Positions 11,396 to 22,923 of a stretch of DNA of 64,000 nt are shown here, in pieces. The translations under genes were made by a program, and so were the position numbers. Every line of letters starts with the position of its first letter. Position 1 is the first letter of the stretch. The notes beneath the pieces were generated by a model. The model was not told the DNA's origin. It worked only from the letters and a program-made list of their open reading frames with translations, and searched no databases. This stretch comes from Nelumbo lutea (lineage: Eukaryota > Streptophyta > Magnoliopsida > Proteales > Nelumbonaceae): the NCBI GenBank assembly GCA_022828595.1, contig JAKGHH010000003.1, forward strand, positions 11,284,934 to 11,348,933, written 5' to 3'.

Positions 11396-13487
11396 AGAGT
11401 TTGTCTTGGTGGAAGCCTCTGTTTTTTATTCATCTCCTCCCTCAAATACATTTCTGGTGTCCCCCTGGGTTTCTGAGGTTAGGAGGGAGCTGTCCTTAAA
11501 GTTGAATGGGGCCTCTAAGTCTGTGGGGATTAATATGGAAGAGAGAACTATAAGGGAAAGGGATGAAACTTTGGGGTATGTGGTGTCTCAATGGCTTATG
11601 AATTATTTGGGGATATCCCTAGGGGATAACCCGAGGAAAGAGAGTTTTTGGAGCCCCTGTAATTGATAGATTTCGAAAGAAGTTAGCCTCTTGGGAGAAA
11701 AATTACTTATCTCTGGATGGCAGAATCACTTTTATTAAGTCTACAACTCTACATTGGCTAGTTTACTTGTGTATACTTTTCAGTTTTTAGAATCCCAAGG
11801 AAGATAAGTAGACTTTTGGAAAAATCGATGAGGGACTTCTTGTGGGAACCAGGGGAGGAGAGGAAGGATCACAAGGTAAATTGGGAATTGGTCTCTAAAA
11901 GTAGGCTGATGGAGGGTTAGGATTAGGTAACATTCGAAAGAAAAATGAAGCTTTGTTGGAAAAATGGCTATGGAGGTTGGAAGGTGAGAGGGGGTAGCTG
12001 TGGACTAGGGTAATGTTCAGTATTCATGGTCAGGCAGAGGATGGCTGGGATACTGGGTCTTTGGCAAGGTCAACTGGAGCCTCTCCTTGGAAATCCATAC
12101 ATGCCATTCTACCTTCCTCTCTGCAACACATCAGGTATGATCTTTGCTCTGGGAATCAGGTAAAATTTTGGGAGTACATTTGGGTGGGTGACTTACCTTT
12201 TGAAACACCAATTTCCTTCCCTATTTTCACTTTCCCAGTATAAAGGCAACGTTGTGTCTAGTTTTCTGGTTCCTTCTTAGTCTAACTTTGGGTTTGATTG
12301 GGATCTGGGGCTTAGGAGAGGCCTAAGGGATTCAGAAGCTAAAAATGTAATGAATCTGATGCAGATCTTAAATGGGGTGGTGTTGGATCCTCTGAGAGGG
12401 ATAAGAGATTGGACTCTAGCTCCCTTTGGACATTCTCTTGTGCTTCCATCTTTAAGTCCTTGCAGTCAACCAGCAACCTTGCACAAAATTTTCTAGTAAA
12501 GGAAGTTTGGGGTGAGCCGATTCCTTCGAGGATTGGAGCTTCTGTTGGGAATCCTTATTGGAAAGATGCAACACCTGTGACTTACTCCAAAGGAAAAGGC
12601 CTTGTTGGTGCTTGTCTCCAAGTTGGTGCATTCTTTGCAAGGCTAATGGTGAAAGCTCTTACCACTTATTAATTTCTTGCCCTTTTTCTTCTGTTATTTA
12701 GGATTGGTTTCTTTCTCTATTTGGTTGCAGGTGGACCCCCCGTCAAACATTCAAAGCTTGTTTAGCTCTTCGTACCTTAGATGCCCAAAGAAAAGGGGAA
12801 GGATTATGTGGAAATGTGTGAGGGTGGCTACTTGCTTGATTCTATGGGAGGAAAGGAATTCCAGAATTTTTTTTGGAAAGGAAAGAAGTAAAGAATGTAT
12901 TATTGAAGCCATAACAGTTAGGGTGGTGCATTGGCTAAAAGCTGTGGAGCTGTTTGATGATGTTTCTATGGATATGTTGCTGTACAGCTGGGTGGAGGTG
13001 GCTAATTTTCCTCCTGCTCGGTTTTCTGCTTCTCCTGTGTGGTCACCACCTGGTAGTGGATTTATAAAGCTAAATTTGATGGGAATAGTGAGGGCAATCC
13101 AGGTCCTTAAAGTATAGGAGGTGTCTTCAGAGAAGAGTAAGGAACTGAATATACAGAATTTAATTGTTGAAGGGGACTCAAAGTTGGTATTAAGCTGGTT
13201 ACAGAAGGAAAGCGGACTTTGGAAAATTGCTAATGAAAGAAGGGAAATTAAATGGCTAACTAGGGGGATGGACATCCAGTTTCAGTGGGTGAAAAGAACA
13301 ACAAATGCGTTTGTAGATGCTTTGGCAAAGCAGGCGGTGGGAAGGGATCAATTGTACTGGGCTGTATTGTGAGCTTTTATGTTGCTCTCTAGGAAAAAGT
13401 TAAGCCATTTTAGATCTCTCTGGATTGCTGTATCTATTTTTTTATGAATCCAATGAATTTCTGTTATTGATCAAAAAAAAAAAAAAA
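11396..13487 (+). mobile_element. L1-type LINE, 5'-truncated, with poly(A) tail
   Basis: Decayed ORF2 text runs from the end of the RT domain (YLGISLGDNPRKESFW at about 11604) through RKKLASWEKNYLSLDGRI, the zf-RVT domain (about 12400-12760) and the RNase H domain (about 13090-13365, with VEGDSKLVLSWLQ and NAFVDALAKQ). It is broken by many stops. The 3' end reads ctgttattgatc followed by 15 A (13473-13487), the expected LINE tail. The upstream RT palm is missing. No reliable target duplication was found. Confidence 0.85.
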
Positions 13488-14210
13488 CAACAGGAAGAAA
13501 ATTCCTCCTTTAGAGGTATCTCTGTACACCATATGTCCTCACAGAAGCCCAACTTATACCCATAGCCAATCTCATACTTGACACCCTTAATGAACTGGTA
13601 ATATGATTTTTATGTACCCTTCCAAAGTGAAACTTAAACTTATTCCAATTGACTAGGTGGAACTTTCTCTCCATCCTTTCCATACAAATTCTCTCTTACA
13701 CCTCTCTAAATTGTTAGTCATACATGCTGGAATGGGGAATAACGACATTGTTATAGGTTGATAGGCTGGATAAAACACACTTAACAAATACTATCTTACT
13801 ACCCTTTGACAGGTACCTTGATTTCCTCTCTATATGTTCAACAACCGTTGTCCAGATTGTTTTGCATGCATCTAGCTCCCAGTGACCCAGTGCCAGGTCC
13901 AAGTATTTTATGGGAATCTTCCTATTTTGCATCCCAATTCTTCAGCCCACTGTGCCAGATCAGGCACTTCACCAACTGCTATGTGTTCTGACTTATGCAA
14001 GTTGATGTGCAGTCCTGTTACAACTTCAAACCATATCAGGATTGATTTCAGTTGCTCCAGTTGGTCATGCAAATCTTTTGCCCCCTTTCTATTGGTCCAT
14101 AATTTCTTGCTTCTCTCCAGCATTGTAATGATGATGGTAAAGGTCTATGTCATTGTCTTATCCAAGCTCACATATATGGTTGTTTCCTATACAAAAACAG
14201 CTTAGATATC
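13488..14210 (-). pseudogene. L1 LINE reverse transcriptase fragment (antisense)
   Basis: Read on the - strand, the fragment gives LKSILIWFEVVTGLHINLHK, then VGEVPDLAQWAEELGCKIG, the block after the FADD motif of L1 RT. This is followed by YLDLALG, IERKSRYLSKGSKIVFVK and KFHLVNW. Several frame changes are present. Its left edge is exactly the poly(A) end of the sense LINE, which suggests that LINE inserted into it. Confidence 0.75.
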
Positions 14211-14806
14211 ACCGTTCTCACTCCTTCATTTCCAACCGTAGCTTCAACTGTATTCCTCTTATTCACCTTTTATTTTGGGGTTTAGAGGATTTCTTTGTGT
14301 TCAAACAAGTATGCCAAATGATTTAATCCTACAGACCTATCGACTTTGTAAGTCTGTATTTGTCTTTCTTTGTCAATTTAGGGTGACCTTTGGTGTTATT
14401 ATTTTGATCAGAGGTCTTCCAAGTTACTATATGATCCTTGGTTAGAACACTGGTGCTTTGGGGTCTTCTAGATCCTTGTTAATATATTATCTCTGGTAAT
14501 GGAGTGTATTATGCTGGTCTGGATCACTGGGGCTGCCAGATCTTTTATCTTTGTGTCATTCCAGTAGGCTAATGAATCATGCCATCATTTCATGTGATGA
14601 CTAGTTAATGCCTTTGACACTGTGTGAGAACATGGGTACAAGTCTAAGAATGGAAACTTTGCGCAACCAATAGTTAGGTCCTTATTCAGTTCCTTCCCCC
14701 TTCCCCACAATGACTCCAGATGGCCAGGATAAGTGTTAGAGTAATGGCTGTTTTTTCCTTTCGGATATGTTATGGTCTTATTTGAAATTTCGTCTTCCTT
14801 TTACAG
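14211..14806 (+). other. AP1G intron sequence upstream of the first visible exon
   Basis: No coding similarity or repeat was recognised. The segment ends in a pyrimidine-rich stretch and an acceptor (cgtcttccttttacag) at 14806. The exon carrying the preceding part of AP1G is not found anywhere in 1-14806, so this intron probably begins upstream of the window. Confidence 0.5.
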
Positions 14807-14861
14807 GTTTTCCTCAGACAAAATGTGGTACATTGATCATATGCTCAAGGTTCTTTCTGTG
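14807..14861 (+). CDS. AP1G: AP-1 complex subunit gamma (gamma-adaptin), internal exon
   Basis: Gamma-adaptin is the large subunit of the AP-1 clathrin adaptor, which sorts cargo at the trans-Golgi network and early endosome. This 55 bp exon begins with the last base of a split codon and then encodes FSSDKMWYIDHMLKVLSV, matching the WYIDQMLKVL block of the alpha-solenoid trunk. It lies between a consensus acceptor (ttttacag) and donor (gtaagc). The next exon continues in frame with AGNFVKDEVW. No stop is present. Confidence 0.93.
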
Positions 14862-15284
14862 GTAAGCAATGAAATCATGATGTAGAGGATACTACAAGAT
14901 TACTTAAGCTGCACCATGAGATTTTGCAGGTCATATTTTGGATAGTGAAGCTACATATTCCCATCCAATATAGATTCTACTTTTCATTTACTCTTTGGGT
15001 TCAGTCTCTTGTTTTCATTTTAATTTGTGTTACTTATCAGTACAAATAGTACCTGCAGAAAGTCATGCTTTATGAAAGTATCGATTGAGTATTTACCATT
15101 TTTTATGGATAATATATGCTTAGTTTTACAGAAATAAAAAATGATAATGCTCAAATTTACTATTGCTTCTTTTATTTTGTAATAGTAGTATAAATAACCG
15201 GAAGAAGCCACCAATATAATTATTTTGTTTTATATTATTTTTATCTGAATGATCTCCAAGGTTTTCCTTTTGTTGGGCTGCCAG

Positions 15285-15407
15285 GCTGGAAACTTTGTGA
15301 AGGATGAAGTATGGCATGCCCTTATTGTTGTAATAAGCAATGCATCTCAACTCCATGGATATACCGTAAGGTCCCTTTACAGGGCATTCCAAACATCTAG
15401 TGAACAG
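15285..15407 (+). CDS. AP1G: AP-1 complex subunit gamma, internal exon
   Basis: These 123 bp (41 codons) encode AGNFVKDEVWHALIVVIS, then NASQLHGYTVRSLYRAFQ and TSSEQ. This is one of the most conserved parts of the gamma-adaptin trunk. The exon is bounded by gctgccag and gtacct. Both flanking introns are phase 0 here and short (423 and 104 bp), in sharp contrast to the next one. Intact frame and splice sites suggest a functional gene rather than a retrocopy, because introns are kept. Confidence 0.96.
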
Positions 15408-15509
15408 GTACCTATTTTTAAAATTTTACAACATATATGTGCAAAGAGTTCTTTTATTCACATTGTTCTGAAGTTTTTTATTTTATTTTATTTTTTTTAT
15501 TCCCATGTC

Positions 15510-15511
<2 letters not shown>

Positions 15512-15555
<44 letters not shown>

Positions 15556-15607
15556 GGAAATGTTGGTCAATAATATTGGGATGCTTGACAAAGAAGAGCC
15601 AATTACT
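15512..15607 (+). CDS. AP1G: AP-1 complex subunit gamma, internal exon before the 24 kb intron
   Basis: These 96 bp (32 codons) encode [19 protein letters not shown], then [13 protein letters not shown], matching the [16 protein letters not shown] block of plant gamma-adaptins. The acceptor is atgtcag and the donor gtgagt, a strong match to consensus. The reading frame continues at 40033 with VTEFDVADV, exactly the expected continuation, 24,425 bp away. Confidence 0.96.
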
Positions 15608-15782
15608 GTGAGTGCATCTTTCTCCATATTTTTGTTATTTTTGAACTTTTAAGTGGTTCCCTAGGGGTAGAGAGTTGCCCTAAAAAAATAATATTAATGG
15701 AGAGCAGTGTTTATTTTATCCTAGATAAGTTAAAATCAAGATCCTACTTTTCAGGCCAAAATCTATTAATGTTTCAACTCAA

Positions 15783-16935
15783 GTCAATTCATCTTAGCCT
15801 TAATCCCAACTATTTGGGGTCAGCTGCATGAATTCTGTCCCATCATTGTGCTCTATCAATAGCCATGCTTTTTTTTTTGTCAAATTACAAGTCCTTAAAT
15901 AATTTTTTTTTTATTTCTTGTCCTTAAATTATGTTTTAATGCTTCATACTACATTTTCATTGGTCTTCTCCCTACTCTTTTAGAGGTCTTCTACTTGGAC
16001 CAATTCACTCCTCATTGGTGTAGTTATTAATTGCCTTATTGCCTATGCACATGAACAAACCATCTCAATCTGACTTTTCCTCATCTTCTCACTATTTGAA
16101 GCTACATCTACATCCTCTCTAATGCACTTATTTTTTATTATGTTGTTTCTAGTCTTTTGACTTATCCATCTCAACATCCTTGGCTACACCACTCAAACAG
16201 TTGGGTTGTCCGATCCATCATTTGGAAGAAAGACTGGTTTTGTTTTACCCCCAACTCATTAAAAGCCAAATAACATTGACTTGGTCAACAAACTTTTGAC
16301 CATACCTGATGAATTGTTCAGCCTGTTCTAAGGGTTGATGGTTCATAATTAATAAAATTTTTAAACTAGTGAGTCAAATGGCTGGTCAAAATCCAGCTTT
16401 GGAGAGGGAGAGAGACCTGATTGGAAATTGGCTGGTGATGACAATTGAACAGTGATGATGGTGTTTCTGTAGCTAATTTCTGCCATTGCTGCAGATATTT
16501 AATCTCTCTCCCCCAAAGCATTGATTTTTATATTTGTATCTTTTAGGGTTTTGACTTTTGATGATTTCATGGGTTGAACCATGTAACCTGGACAGTCAAA
16601 CTAGTGAACCACCACCCAGAAAGGAAAGCGGGTTAGTCACTTATCTGAGTTTTGAAACACTGAGCTTTTGAATATGCTGTTTTGCTTGTGCAACACTCTA
16701 TCCATACAACAATTTTGGTCTTATAACCGTCTTGAAGAAATTTCCTTGTAGTCTTATTGGCATATGCCGATCATATAGCAAATTGGATGCACATCTCTAC
16801 TTCAACCACTTTACTCTATTTTTATGGGCAACACATCCTCTTTAGTTTCTCCCTATTATGGAAGATTGATCTGAAGTACCTGAATTAGTTTGGGGTATCT
16901 CTTGATTATCAATCTTAATTGCAGTCCATTGTTAC
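15783..16935 (-). mobile_element. RTE-type LINE remnant (antisense), interrupted
   Basis: The + strand shows the familiar complement of the 3' half of plant RTE elements: cttaatcccaactatttggg at about 15799, then words such as tcaatctgacttttcctcat and catctcaacatcctt. After a gap it continues with cttataaccgtcttgaagaa at 16720 and ggggtatctcttgatt at about 16890. On the - strand these encode the tail of the RTE reverse transcriptase (the IDDQEIP...YLGS region through to the C-terminus). The frame is heavily decayed. About 460 bp at 16215-16675 do not belong to it. Confidence 0.7.
16215..16675. other. Unassigned insertion inside the RTE remnant
   Basis: This segment separates two parts of the RTE LINE that are normally adjacent. 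It has no coding potential. It contains ttttagggttttgac and several gtcaa words (for example ttggtcaac, ctggtcaaa, acagtcaaac). The limits are set only by where RTE-like sequence stops and resumes. No terminal repeat was confirmed. Confidence 0.4.
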
Positions 16936-16971
16936 TAATACTTTTACTGAAGTTGTAGTATATGTATTTTG

Positions 16972-16973
16972 AA

Positions 16974-17045
<72 letters not shown>
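16972..17045. repeat. Poly(A) run followed by an (AT)n microsatellite
   Basis: About 19 A are followed by about 27 AT units, then AT-rich sequence to about 17200. Such a run is expected to vary in length between individuals. The open frame across it is an artefact of the repeat. Confidence 0.95.
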
Positions 17046-17048
<3 letters not shown>

Positions 17049-17199
17049 CTATGTTTATACAACATAATTTTATAAAACATTACAATTATATCATATTATA
17101 TTATATAAAATATCATAATATAGTATAATATATTGTAAAAATTGTATACATTACTATAGTACAATATAATTGTATTTTTTATAACTAAAAGAAAATTAG

Positions 17200-17449
17200 A
17201 GTACAATCCGGATAGGTGTTAAGGTAACACCTAACAACAGAAAAGCAGGACAATAAACTACATCTTTTCAAATATCCATCTCATAATTTTGATACACCAC
17301 CAGCTCCCATAAGCTTTCTCCTAAGTCTTCTCTCTTGATCTGTGAAAACTCGGGGAATATCAGAACCCAATATGCAACAGCTTTGCCAACAGATGCCACC
17401 AGTTTGTCTATCTTCCATTCCTTGTTTTCAAAGATTCTTCTATTCCTTT
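17200..17449 (-). pseudogene. Antisense L1 LINE, 3' part (split by copia G)
   Basis: The - strand gives NRRIFENKEWKIDKLVASVG, then AVAYWVLIFPEF, the region after the zf-RVT zinc-binding motif in plant L1 ORF2. The missing upstream half lies at 22924 and beyond. Joining across copia G with one copy of the duplication CCTTT restores WKER-NRRIFEN in frame. The 3' end fades into AT-rich DNA near 17200, and no poly(A) tail is clear. Confidence 0.8.
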
Positions 17450-17708
17450 TGTTAAGATGTGCTGTATAGGGGTAGTTTAGTCTTCTTCTGTTTATTAAGT
17501 AACTTGCTTCTGTGGCAGTGTTATTAGAGTTATTCTGCCCCACACTTAAGTAAGGGCATTTCTGTCTTCATAAACATTATTAGAATCTAATATAGATTAA
17601 GGGGGTCGACTGGATGGGTTAACCATCAGATTTTCGACTGACCCTTCTTCTTCTTCTTCTTCTTCTTCTCCTCTTCCTGTTCGGACTACTGTAGCAGCAG
17701 TCAAAACA
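17450..17708 (+). repeat. 5' LTR of copia G
   Basis: It holds a CTT microsatellite at about 17646-17670. Its U5 end carries a short hairpin (gactactgtagcagcagtc) ten bases before the LTR end. It is followed at once by the primer-binding site. The matching 3' LTR has a longer CTT run. Confidence 0.95.
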
Positions 17709-17720
17709 TGGTATCAGAGC
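17709..17720 (+). promoter_or_regulatory. Primer-binding site of copia G (initiator Met tRNA)
   Basis: TGGTATCAGAGC is the standard plant copia site complementary to the 3' end of initiator methionine tRNA, which primes minus-strand DNA synthesis. It directly abuts the 5' LTR. Confidence 0.95.
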
Positions 17721-18448
17721 CATGCTCCTGACCTACGTCAGTTGGTAAAGTACCTCAGCATTGTTCGTGACTCTTCACCTTCGTTTCTGGTCAGTCGATG
17801 GAGAGAACTGGTTCGCCCTAGGTCAGGAACATTACAGCTTGTCTCTCTGCTGCGCATAACCTTCTTCAACAAGGAAAGTGACTTCAGCAGTGAATGGTTG
17901 ATTGATATTCTCAAAGGAAGGTCGGTTCTCTCTTCTTCTAGTGTTACTTATATTTCTGGGTAGAAACCCTACAAGAAGCTGTTAGTATTGAGTAGAACCT
18001 AGAGAACTAGGTTCTTTGTTGCCCTAGGAAGGGCTGTGTGTGTAGTAGCCGAATGGTGTAGGGCTGCTGTAAGTTGTTGAATGGTGTTAGGGCTGCTGTA
18101 AGTGGCCGAGTGGTGCAAGGTAGAATGCAGTGACCTTGCCGAACTCCTTGTGGTTGTGTAATGCCCTCTTAAGTGTGTTAAATAAGTCTGAACTGAGTGC
18201 AGCAGATTTGGCTGTGTTGTGGTGCTTGAGTGGTTGTAAGAGGGCCTCTACTTGTGATTAGTGAATGGTAAACTGATGATTATGTGGGACGTAAGTGTGT
18301 GAAGTCAGCAATAGTGTGAATAAGAACAAGTGTGTGCTTCCACTGTGGTGTTTTGAGGCTGCAATAGGTGCTGAAATATCAAATTGTGAACAACATCAAT
18401 CAGCTTGTAGCTGAGAAGTAAAGTTAGAGACAACTGTGAAAGAGTACA
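17721..18448 (+). other. Leader of copia G
   Basis: This is an untranslated stretch between the primer-binding site and the gag ATG. It contains a local duplication of gtagggctgctgtaagttg-type words at about 18057-18105. No conserved coding content is visible. Confidence 0.7.
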
Positions 18449-19510
18449 ATGGCAGCAATAGGAGATGGCTACAATGATCAGAAACCTAGTGTAGTAATTT
18501 CCTCCGACTATCTAGGGGTACAAATGACGTCAATCAAGCTAAATGGGGAGAACTATGTTCCATGGGCTAAATCAGTAGAAGTTTTTCTCAAGGCAAAGAA
18601 GAAAATAAAGCATGTAAGAGATGAGAAGCCACCGGTTGACTCTCCAGGGTTTGATGATTGGGAACAAGAAGATGCTCAAATCATGACTTAGTTGTGGAAT
18701 AGTATGGAACCCAAAATCAGTGCCAACTTCATGTTTCTTGATACGACTAAGGATATATGGGAGCATGCTAAGAAACTATATTCTGGATAAGATAAACACA
18801 ACAAGAGTATATCAGCTGTATCAGGAGTACTTTGATTAACAACAAGGAACCAAAACACTAGAAGAGTACTATGCCTGCATGAAGAATATAAGGAATGAAC
18901 TCAATGTTTATCATCCCCTTACTCCAGATATTCAAGTTCAGCAACAGCAAAGGGAGCAGCTAGATGTTACAAGATTTTTAGTGGTGCTGAAGTCGGAATA
19001 TGAACCGGTTAGAGCTCAAAATATTGAGAGGCTCTACTCTTCCTACACTTGAGGAAGTATTCTCAAGACTTCGTAGAATTTCTTTGGGCCAGACAGAGAA
19101 CCCCACACAGTATGATAGATCAGCACTTGTGACAGCTAGAGGTGGTGGACATAGTACAAGAGAGGGAGGTCATTCCAGAGGGGGCTGTGGCAATTCCATG
19201 ATTGGTCGGGGTGGCCGTGACTCAGGGGGAGGCTGTGGCAGAGGAAAAAATAACTCTACAAGGAAGTGTATTCACTGTGGTAGGGATGGACACACAGTGA
19301 ATTTCTGTTATGACCTACATGGCCCTCCCTCTAAATGGGCTAATCATGCTGTAGCAGGTGAGGTGGCAGACCGAACACCTCCCACATCTACATCTACTTC
19401 TGGGAGGGAGATGATGAGTGTTCCGCGTGATGAGTATGAACGGTTCCTTCAAACTACTTCACAGCATACCACTGCCACATATGCCCAATCAGGTATTGCT
19501 TGCATGTCAT
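18449..19510 (+). pseudogene. gag of copia G, lightly broken
   Basis: The start ATG follows AGTACA. The N-terminus contains VQMTSIKLNGENYVPWAKSV, the UBN2-type copia gag signature. Stops occur at about 18689 (TGG to TAG in QLWNSM) and near 18789, with a frame change, then NIRNELNVYHPLTPD. From 19000 the frame is open through a Gly/Arg-rich stretch and an intact zinc knuckle, CIHCGRDGHTVNFC, at about 19268-19309. It runs straight into the protease, so gag and pol were one frame. Confidence 0.88.
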
Positions 19511-22500
19511 CTAAAAATCCTTCCTGGATTATTGACTCTGGAGCCTCAGATCATATGACCGAGACTCCAGGTGTGTTCTCTTCTCTTTCTGAAACCTCCA
19601 CATCACAAATTGTTACACTTGCCAATGGGTCCTCATCTCCCATCTGTGGTGTTGGTAATGTTGATTTGGCTTCTGTCCCCTTATCATCTGTTTTGTATGT
19701 ACCTAAGTTTCCATTCAATCTTATGTCTGTTAGTAAAATAACCAAAGCTCTTAACTGTTCTGTTACCTTCTTTCCTTCCACTTGTGTTTTTCAGGATCTC
19801 AAGATAGGGAAGAAGATTGGTGGGGGGCATGAAGCTGGTGGATTGTATTACCTTGACGGCGGTGGATCTTCAATTGCACTTCAGACTTCCCTTACTCCTC
19901 TACAATGGCATTGCCGACTGGGACATCCATCTCTCAAGGTTCTCAAGATGTTGGTTCCATCATTGAGTCAGTTGTCAGTTTTACAGTGTGAGTCATGTCA
20001 GTTTGGTAAACACCGTCGTGTGTCCTTTAGTCCAAGAGTTGAGAGTCGTATGTTGAGTCCTTTTTCTTTGGTTCATTCAGATGTTTGGGGTCCAGTCAAA
20101 ATAGAGTCTTATAATGGGTACAAGTATTTTGTCTCCTTTATTGATGATTGTTCAAGAATGACATAGATTTACTTAATGAAAGAAGTGAATTATTTTCCAT
20201 TTTTCAAAAATTCCATGCTGAAATACGCACACAATTCGGTGTTCCAATCAAAGTTCTCCATTCAGATAATGGTCGTGAATACTTTCTTACTGCATTTCAA
20301 CAGTATTTAGAACAACATGGCATTATTCATCAGACCTCGTGTGTTTTCACCCCTCAACAAAATGGGGTGGCTGAACGGAAGAATCGTCATCTTCTTGAAA
20401 TTGCTCGGTCTATGCTTCACCACATGAATGTTCCTAAACGGTTTTGGAGTGATGCTGTACTCACCGCATGTTTTCTCATTAATCGGATGCCCTCTTTTAT
20501 TCTCCATGGTCGGTCCCCCTTCTCCATCTTGTTTCCCACTTTATCTCTGTTTCCATTAACTCCTCGTGTCTTTGGTTGTGTGCTTTATTCATAATTTGAG
20601 TCCTAGAATAGACAAGCTAGATGCACGCTCAATTAAATGTGTCTTCCTTGGCTACTCTCGGACTCAAAAAGGGTACAAGTGTTATAATCCCATTGCCCGA
20701 AAGTGCTATGTCTGCCCTGATGTCACCTTTTTTGAGTCTGTCCCCTTCTTCTCCAGTCATGAAGCACCCTTGTCCTCACCCTTACCTCCTCTTCCTCTTC
20801 CTATCAGTGATTCAGTTCCAGAGGCTGTTGTTGGAGTAGACTCATCTCCTCATCCAGTGCAGGTAACCACTGAACGACCACCGATCCGAAAAGTCTATAC
20901 ACGTCGAACGACACCAGCCCCTCCTCCTGCTTCTACCTCATCTGTGGATCCTCTCATGGCTCCTATTGCTGAACCTTCAGATCTTGACCTACCCATTGCC
21001 TTACGGAAAGGTAAACGTAGTTCTACACTCCATCCCATTTCCAATTTTGTTTCATTATCTCGTCTTTCTACCTCACATTGCCAATTTGTTTCACTTTTGT
21101 CTTCTATTTCCATACCTAACAATGTTCAAGAAGCTCTTAGTTCACCTGGATGGCGGCAGGCAATGGAGGAGGAACTTTCTGCTCTTCAACATACTCAAAC
21201 GTGGGAACTTACTACTCTCCCACCTGGTAAGCATGTTGTGGGCTGTAAATGGGTGTATACTGTGAAATACTTGCCAGATGGTAGTGTGGAGCGTCTGAAG
21301 GCTAGACTTGTTGCTAAAGGTTACTCACAGTTGTATGGTGTGGACTACATGGAGACATTCTCTCCGGTGGCTAAAATTGGTTCCGTTCGTGTCTTAATTT
21401 CCTTGGCAGTTATGTATGATTGGCCTCTCCTTCAACTTGACATAAAGAATGCCTTCCTCCATGGTGATCTAGTGGAGGAGGTATATATGGAGCAACCACC
21501 TGGGTTTGTTGCTCAGGATGAGGGTGGTAAGGTGTGCAAGTTGAAGAAAGCAATTTATGGGTTGAAGCAATCTCCACGTGCTTCGTTTGGGAAGTTCAGC
21601 GAAGTGGTGAAGAGTTTTAGAATGAAGCAATGCTAGGTTGATCACTCAGTGTTCAGCTATGATTCAGGAGCTGGGAAGATTTTATTAGTGGTCTATGTGG
21701 ATGATATTGTCATCACTGGTAGTGATAAATTGGGGATTGGCAAACTAAAGGTATTTTTGCAAAATCATTTTCAAACAAAGGACCTTGGAACATCAAAGTA
21801 TTTCTTTGGAATAGAGGTTGCCAGGTCAAAACAAGGTGTGAATTTGTGCCAAAGGAAATATGTCCTTGATCTATTGGAAGAAACAGGACTGTTAGGTGCA
21901 AAACCGGTTGAGACCCCTATGGAACCAAATGTTAAGTTGAGCAGTGATACAGGAGAAGTATTTGAAGATCCTGGAAGGTATATACGACTAGTGGGAAAGC
22001 TGAACTATCTGACTATCACGAGACCCGACATCTCCTTTGCAGTCAGTGCGGTGAGCCAATTCATGCAGAACCCTCGTATACCTCACTGGGATGCAGTCCT
22101 TAGAATTGTGAGGTATCTGAAAGGAGCTCCAAGCCGTGGGCTATTGTATAAACCAGGAGGAAAACTTGAAGTAGTTGGTTATACAGATGCAGACTGGGCA
22201 GGCTTAGTGAGTGGCAGAAGATCTACTACAGGCTATTGCACATTTTTGGGAGGAAATCTTGTGACATGGAAGAGTAAAAAGCAGACGGTTGTAGCCAGAA
22301 GCAGTGCTGAAGCCGAATATAGGGCCATGACTCACACTACCTATGAGTTGGTGTGGCTGAGGAATCTCCTAAAAGAAATTGGGTTTCACATGGATAAACC
22401 TATGAAATTGTATTGTGACAACCAAGCTGCACTCCATATCTCATCCAATCCTGTCTTTCATGAGAGAACAAAACACATAGAGGTCGATTGCCACTTTGTG

Positions 22501-22650
22501 AGAGAGAAGGTTCTTGCCAGAGAGATAAATATAGAACATGTGGGCTCCAATGACCAGTGGGCAGATTTGTTTACAAAAGCTCTAAGCTCAGGGAAAGTGA
22601 ACTATCTATGTAACAAGCTGGGACTATATGACATATATTCTCCACCTTGA
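19511..22650 (+). pseudogene. pol of copia G, nearly intact with about four lesions
   Basis: The protease site DSGASDHMT is intact near 19531. The integrase core has HSDVWGP, HSDNGREYF and NGVAERKNRH. A TGG-to-TAG at 20164 and frame changes near 20170 and 20585 break it. RT (about 21120-21900) has [22 protein letters not shown] and [11 protein letters not shown], with a TAG at about 21634 in place of the usual Gln. RNase H is intact ([24 protein letters not shown]). The C-terminus GLYDIYSPP stops at 22650, just before the polypurine tract. Its C-terminal half reads open for 333 residues. Confidence 0.92.
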
Positions 22651-22657
22651 GGGGGAG

Positions 22658-22923
22658 TGTTAAGATGTGCCGTATAGGGGTAGTTTAGTCTTCTTCTGTT
22701 TATTAAGTAACATGCTTATGTGGCAGTGTTATTAGAGTTACTCTGCCTCACACTTAAGTAAGGGCATTTCTGTCTTTGTAAACATTATTAGAATCTAATA
22801 TAGATTAAGGGGGTCGACTGGATGGGTTAACCATCAGATTTTCGACTGACCCTTCTTCTTCTTCTTCTTCTTCTTCTTCTTCTTCTTCTTCCTGTTCGGA
22901 CTACTGTAGCAGCGGTCGAAACA
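22658..22923 (+). repeat. 3' LTR of copia G
   Basis: It begins TGTTAAGATGTGCC after the tract GAGGGGGAG and ends GTCGAAACA before the CCTTT duplication. Compared with the 5' LTR it has an expanded CTT run (about 22855-22890). Confidence 0.95.

Larger units (their letters stand above)
17450..22923 (+). mobile_element. Copia G: full-length Ty1/copia retrotransposon, 5.47 kb
   Basis: LTRs of 259 and 266 bp begin TGTTAAGATGTG and end AAACA. The perfect 5 bp target duplication CCTTT (17445-17449 and 22924-22928) proves the boundaries. The LTRs differ by about nine substitutions plus CTT-repeat length, about 3.5 percent by eye. The internal region carries gag-pol with few lesions. The host site is an antisense L1 LINE within the AP1G intron. 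Orientation is the same as AP1G. Confidence 0.96.

Noticed and set aside
16856..17080. Antisense open frame with an Ile-Tyr repeat
   Set aside because: It is a translation of the (AT)n microsatellite and poly(A) run.
17709..17720. TGGTATCAGAGC sites as parts of tRNA genes
   Set aside because: They directly follow LTR ends and have no cloverleaf around them; they are primer-binding sites.
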